Program-made: the position numbers and the translations under genes
From: a virus
IMG/VR virus record: IMGVR_UViG_3300025110_000032
Span: 1-42,407 of that record
Direction: 5' to 3' (one strand)
Length of the DNA: 42,407 nt
Shown: one piece after another, positions 39,266-42,407 of the stretch
Numbering within the stretch: position 1 is the first letter of the stretch
Layout: the number at the start of each line of letters is the position of its first letter
Notes under the pieces: generated by a model
Database searches by the model: none
Told to the model about the DNA's origin: nothing
Seen by the model: only the letters and a program-made list of their open reading frames with translations

Positions 39266-39751
39266 TTACCTCCAGTTTTGTGATCCAACGGCTTGTGCAA
39301 TTCTTGTTCCAACCGCTGTATCAGCCGGACCTTTAATTGCCATGATGTATTCAGATCCAGATCGATCGAATGCGTATCTCCTTACCTCGTCTCGTCGATA
39401 GTTAGCCACATACAGAGTTTCAGCTAAACGATCAACTTCTCTGAGGTAAACCTCTCGATAGGTCTTATCTGCCTTAATAGGATCTGACTGCATTATCTGC
39501 CTGTCAGTATCCCCAGTAATCCGTTGGACCATATTGGGCTGTGGAGCACTCTCAGTCTTGAAGATCTGAGAAAGCCTGTAGACCTTATCGCAACGATTTA
39601 GATGCTCAATGATTCGCTCATAGAAATAACTATCAGGAACCCGAGCCATTGCTTCTTCTAAACGAGCAATATCACCGGCAGGCAAATTCGCTCCGGTGTT
39701 ATAGCCAAGATGGAACCTTGTACGGCTTTTGTCGTAGTCGTTAAGTTCCAA
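39266..39751 (-). CDS. possible head-tail connector protein, 161 aa
   Basis: All-helical and charged (ARLEEAMARVPDSYFYERII; KTYREVYLREVDRLAETLYV; YRRDEVRRYAFDRSGSEYIM). Length and position after the HhH and decoration genes suit a connector or adaptor. No motif is specific enough to name the family. Confidence 0.45.
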   Translation of the reverse strand: MELNDYDKSRTRFHLGYNTGANLPAGDIARLEEAMARVPDSYFYERIIEHLNRCDKVYRLSQIFKTESAPQPNMVQRITGDTDRQIMQSDPIKADKTYREVYLREVDRLAETLYVANYRRDEVRRYAFDRSGSEYIMAIKGPADTAVGTRIAQAVGSQNWR

Positions 39752-39780
39752 CCGTAAATAAAAGCGACTTTCGCTTTATT

Positions 39781-40209
39781 CTAGGCAATGTAGATAAGGT
39801 CTTCTTTAAATACCTCTTCCCAGTCAACTCTTGCGATCTTTTTAAGCTGATCTAATTTTGAGAATCTTTCTCCGGGCAAAGATAGTCTTAGTTCAATAAT
39901 CTTTTTCGCAGTTGCGTATCCAATCCCTTTAACTTGCTTTGCTAATGATTCTGCTGTAGCAACATTCACATTAAGCCTTGTATCTAGTGGGATTACAGCT
40001 TCTGGAATCTTATCCTCATCCTTCTCCTCCATGACAACTGGTTCAACCTTTTGACCTGTTCGACCTTTGTTCGCTTCGTAAGAAACAAGATCATCTAAGG
40101 CAACATATTGAACTACGCCTGTTGCATTCTTGACCATTGCCCAGTCTTTGTCGTGATGTCCAATGAACTCGACGACCTGACCGTTCCTTTGATTTTGATA
40201 TAACGCCAT
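39781..40209 (-). CDS. structural-operon protein with helix-hairpin-helix domain, 142 aa
   Basis: N-terminal short beta part (QRNGQVVEFIGHHDKDWAMV), then a HhH region: LNVNVATAESLAKQVKGIGY, ATAKKIIELRLSLPGERFSK, LDQLKKIARVDWEEVFKEDL. HhH binds DNA or helps proteins join; similar ones occur in head-neck proteins and ComEA-like proteins. It follows the terminator after the capsid and decoration genes. Confidence 0.65.
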   Translation of the reverse strand: MALYQNQRNGQVVEFIGHHDKDWAMVKNATGVVQYVALDDLVSYEANKGRTGQKVEPVVMEEKDEDKIPEAVIPLDTRLNVNVATAESLAKQVKGIGYATAKKIIELRLSLPGERFSKLDQLKKIARVDWEEVFKEDLIYIA

Positions 40210-40212
40210 AAA

Positions 40213-40244
40213 TAAAAAAAGAGCACCCCGTTGGAGATGCTCTT
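40213..40244 (-). terminator. rho-independent terminator after the capsid and decoration genes
   Basis: Stem AAGAGCA/TGCTCTT (40219-40225 with 40238-40244), followed on the minus strand by TTTTTTT. It likely makes transcription stop partly after the two most abundant capsid genes. Confidence 0.8.
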
Positions 40245-40268
40245 ATTGTAGTGAGAAAACCTAGTAAT

Positions 40269-40904
40269 TTAGGTCTCTGTGATGAATGGGATGTATGTAT
40301 CATCCAATCCAGCAACTTCATCGTCTATGAAGTATGAGACTTCAACGATGATTGGTGTACCACCAGTTTGTGTAGAAGATAAAGCACTTCCAGCGCCGTT
40401 ACCTGCTGCATTACGAACATAGACCTTAAGAGTCTCTGCTCCTGCAAGAACTGCTGCGGTTACGATTCCTTTCTTTGCAGATGCTGGTGCAATAGTTGTA
40501 CTAGCAACTGCGATAGTTGGGGATGAAACAACAGAAGTTGAGATGGTGGCAGCCGCTGAACCAGCAGCATCCTTAACAGCAATTGTGTCTGAGTTAGTAC
40601 CAACTAGACCAGAAGCAGCAGTGCCGACTCCTAGATCTTTACGCATATCAGGAACACGAATACCAACGTGGTATACACTTGCTCCTGCTGGAACTGTTAG
40701 TCCTGTGATGTTGGCACGAACTTTGTCGTCGCCACGCATGTCAGGGCTAGGGATGGTAATTGCAAATTCAGTAGCTCCTGTAGAAGTTACTAATGCATAA
40801 CCAACCTGATGGTAATAAACACGACCTGGGCAAGCCACAACTGGCTGGCCTTGGTAACTACTTAAGTTTGTGACCCAGTTACCGGGGTATATCTTTTTAG
40901 CCAT
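40269..40904 (-). CDS. capsid-associated (decoration-type) structural protein, 211 aa
   Basis: Follows the capsid gene by 14 nt, with a strong ribosome site (GGAGGTAAC). Beta-rich (PSPDMRGDDKVRANITGLTV; PAGASVYHVGIRVPDMRKDL) with an Ala/Ser/Thr-rich centre. In phages the gene after the major capsid gene is often a head-decoration or minor capsid protein. Role inferred from position. The terminator follows after 25 nt. Confidence 0.6.
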   Translation of the reverse strand: MAKKIYPGNWVTNLSSYQGQPVVACPGRVYYHQVGYALVTSTGATEFAITIPSPDMRGDDKVRANITGLTVPAGASVYHVGIRVPDMRKDLGVGTAASGLVGTNSDTIAVKDAAGSAAATISTSVVSSPTIAVASTTIAPASAKKGIVTAAVLAGAETLKVYVRNAAGNGAGSALSSTQTGGTPIIVEVSYFIDDEVAGLDDTYIPFITET

Positions 40905-40918
40905 TATTAGTTACCTCC

Positions 40919-42309
40919 TCAATATACGAATGAGTAAGCAACGGTTATGAAGTCCTTATTAAGAATTTCAAAACCAGCAAAGAGACTCCAAATCATAATG
41001 ATGAATCTTGAAAAATCATCATTGTTATTAAGAAGAATCTGTGCGTTGTTACCACCAATACCTACACCAACTGCCTGTGGTCCGAAGAACAACATTGGAG
41101 CAATTGTATAGTTAGCAGCACCAGCAGCGGCAACAGTTACTGTCGCGTTGATGGTTTTCTCAGGTAGGTTGGTTGATTCGAACCATCTTACGCCCTCGAA
41201 CAAAAATCCCGTCGGCATGACAGGCTGTCCGGCAACGAAGCCAGCTTGTCCATAAGCTGGACCCATACCTTGGAAGAAGTTCGCATTAGGAGCCTCGGAT
41301 GGGTTCATGGGGTTAACCATGCCATTACCGGCATACCTTGCGATCTCTCTGAATGCGTCGTTCTGGCGAAGATGCATCATTGCTGTTGGATCAGCAATAC
41401 ATCTGTAGTAGCCATCGCTGAACGTAGGTACGTTCCGCTTACGCATATCCTTGACGACCTGAAGCAGGTCAGTCTTTACGTCGAACTTAGCTGAAACGCC
41501 TGCAGCGTATGTGAAAACAGGGTTACCTGCTGCTTTTGCAGCTCCACCAGGGAAGTAATAGCCACCCTGACTTGAAGATGAAAGACCGTTAGCCTCTGCT
41601 TTAAATAGTTCGTCTGCAAATACTCTATCTCTCCAACGTCTGTAGTCATCTAGAAGGGTAAGACTACCTATGCTCTGATGAAAAACGTTGAGATTACCAG
41701 TGTCTAATAAAAGACGCTGTGCTGTTAAGAGAGTCTCACGTGCAACCTTGAATGTTGAAGGAGTAGTTGGAGCTGCTGGATCAGCAGGACCGGTGTACTC
41801 TTTTAGGTTGACGAGGACTTTGTCCTTAACAATATTTCTACTTGAAGCCGTGCCAAGAGTCTGATCAGCAGTACGCTCTCTGGAATCCTTATTACCAGGA
41901 TTACCCCAGAAGCGATATCTGTCTAACTGAACAGTTTGACCAGGTTGTTTCGAACAAAAGTTGACGATGTAGCTCTTTATCTACATCCACAAGATTAAGG
42001 ACTCTTGTGATCGGACTATATCTTCACCCTTTAGCAGGGGTTGGGCGCTCGTGGACGAATTACCGAGTTTCCTCTCGTCGTCTAGTCTCTGAACCTTCCA
42101 GATTGTCGTCTGGCTTGGCTGCTGATTAACCTTCTTTTCAGATCCGGTCTTCCAGCAATTCACCCAATTTTTCAAACAACTTACGTTGTATGGACTCCAT
42201 TGAAGTCGTGAACAACCACAGGCTCTACAGCCATCTCGATTATATAACCGGGATGCGGGCGGTAGAGTTCGGCCCCGAGTAGTTTTGGAAAATCATTATC
42301 AATCCACAT
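40919..42309 (-). CDS. major capsid protein, N4gp56-like, split by a group I intron
   Basis: Exon 1 (42203-42309) starts at ATG 42307-42309 with GGAG 11 nt upstream and encodes MWIDNDFPKLLGAELYRPHP and ends with HDF. Exon 2 (40919-41954) continues SKQPGQTVQLDRYRFWGNPG. Joined length is 1143 nt, 380 aa. The C-terminal part (KTDLLQVVKDMRKRNVPTFS, then DGYYRCIADPTAMMHL) follows the N4gp56-type capsid pattern. A standard caller would report only the last 175 aa from ATG 41446. In frame but upstream of exon 1 is a stop, so the start is firm unless another intron lies there. Highly abundant head shell subunit. Confidence 0.8.
41955..42202 (-). ncRNA. group I self-splicing intron in the capsid gene, about 248 nt
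   Basis: On the minus strand the core elements appear in order: P4 5' strand AATTGCTGGAA, P4 3' strand with AATCAGCAGCCAAG, P7 5' strand GGTTCAGAGACTAGAC, P8 region, and P7 3' strand AAGATATAGTCC. P9 (CACAAGA/TCTTGTG) and P9.1 (ATGTAG/CTACAT) hairpins follow. P1 forms between exon end GACTT and intron GAGTC, with the expected U-G pair at the 5' splice site. The intron ends in G at 41955. The splice restores the capsid frame. No homing endonuclease lies inside. Confidence 0.88.
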
Positions 42310-42407
42310 TGGGATTTATAACTCCGAAACTTATAGGGAACAAATACACACCTATTGTGTGTTGTCTATATCATAAGTACATCTCATAGGGTAAAACTTT
42401 TGGAGGC

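Noticed and set aside
41246-41494. Plus-strand ORF antisense to the capsid gene
   Set aside because: Shadow of the capsid frame with no start signal or protein-like composition.
41981-42175. 64-codon minus-strand ORF between the capsid halves
   Set aside because: It lies wholly in the group I intron core; its codons are the conserved RNA elements.
42371-42406. C-terminal end of a gene upstream of the capsid (PPKVLPYEMYL then stop)
   Set aside because: Only 11 codons are visible, too little to support a feature.

Overview
The window reads as part of the genome of a temperate cyanophage infecting marine picocyanobacteria (Prochlorococcus or Synechococcus type). The reasons are AT-rich DNA, high-light-inducible (hli) genes, an NblA-like phycobilisome-degradation gene, small genes of types I recall from marine cyanophages, a phage capsid and tail-fibre operon, and a tyrosine integrase beside a tRNA-Met fragment. 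No host core gene is visible.

Layout. (1) 1-2.6 kb: C-terminus of a probable single-strand-binding protein, three small unknown genes, a PD-(D/E)XK exonuclease, and a three-gene hli cluster on the opposite strand that overlaps the exonuclease 3' end. (2) 2.7-6.9 kb: an XRE-type repressor and a long operator-like spacer divergent to a large primase/VapE-helicase gene, then a terminator and a GGTACC repeat cluster that may be a replication origin. (3) 6.9-14.8 kb: mostly plus-strand accessory and nucleotide genes: dCMP deaminase, HNH-like protein, two DUF4214 proteins, a ThyX homologue without its signature motif, a possible Dam-like methylase, a dATP/dGTP diphosphohydrolase, small zinc-ribbon and membrane proteins. 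(4) 14.7-19.8 kb: minus-strand small membrane proteins, nblA, an HNH gene overlapping nblA, and a divergent cluster of secreted or virion-associated proteins of a type I recall from marine T4-like cyanomyoviruses. (5) 19.9-22.8 kb: excisionase-like HTH gene, small genes, tyrosine integrase, and what looks like an intact attP: the 3' part of tRNA-Met(CAU) flanked on both sides by repeated ACTGGGCC/AGTGGGCC arm-type sites. (6) 22.8-42.4 kb: one long minus-strand virion operon, from the major capsid gene (right) through connector-like, DUF4214 and tail-fibre or LamG-like proteins to small genes beside the att site.

The main discoveries are: a group I intron of about 248 nt splitting the major capsid gene; the apparently unintegrated attP, meaning the sequence came from a free or circular phage genome; nblA plus three hli genes in one temperate phage, suggesting it adjusts light harvesting; and a recurring 20-bp DNA element (GYAAGATANAGCNNNCACTA) before three transcription units.

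Limits: no database search was possible. Family calls rest on remembered motifs, and several virion genes are assigned only by position.
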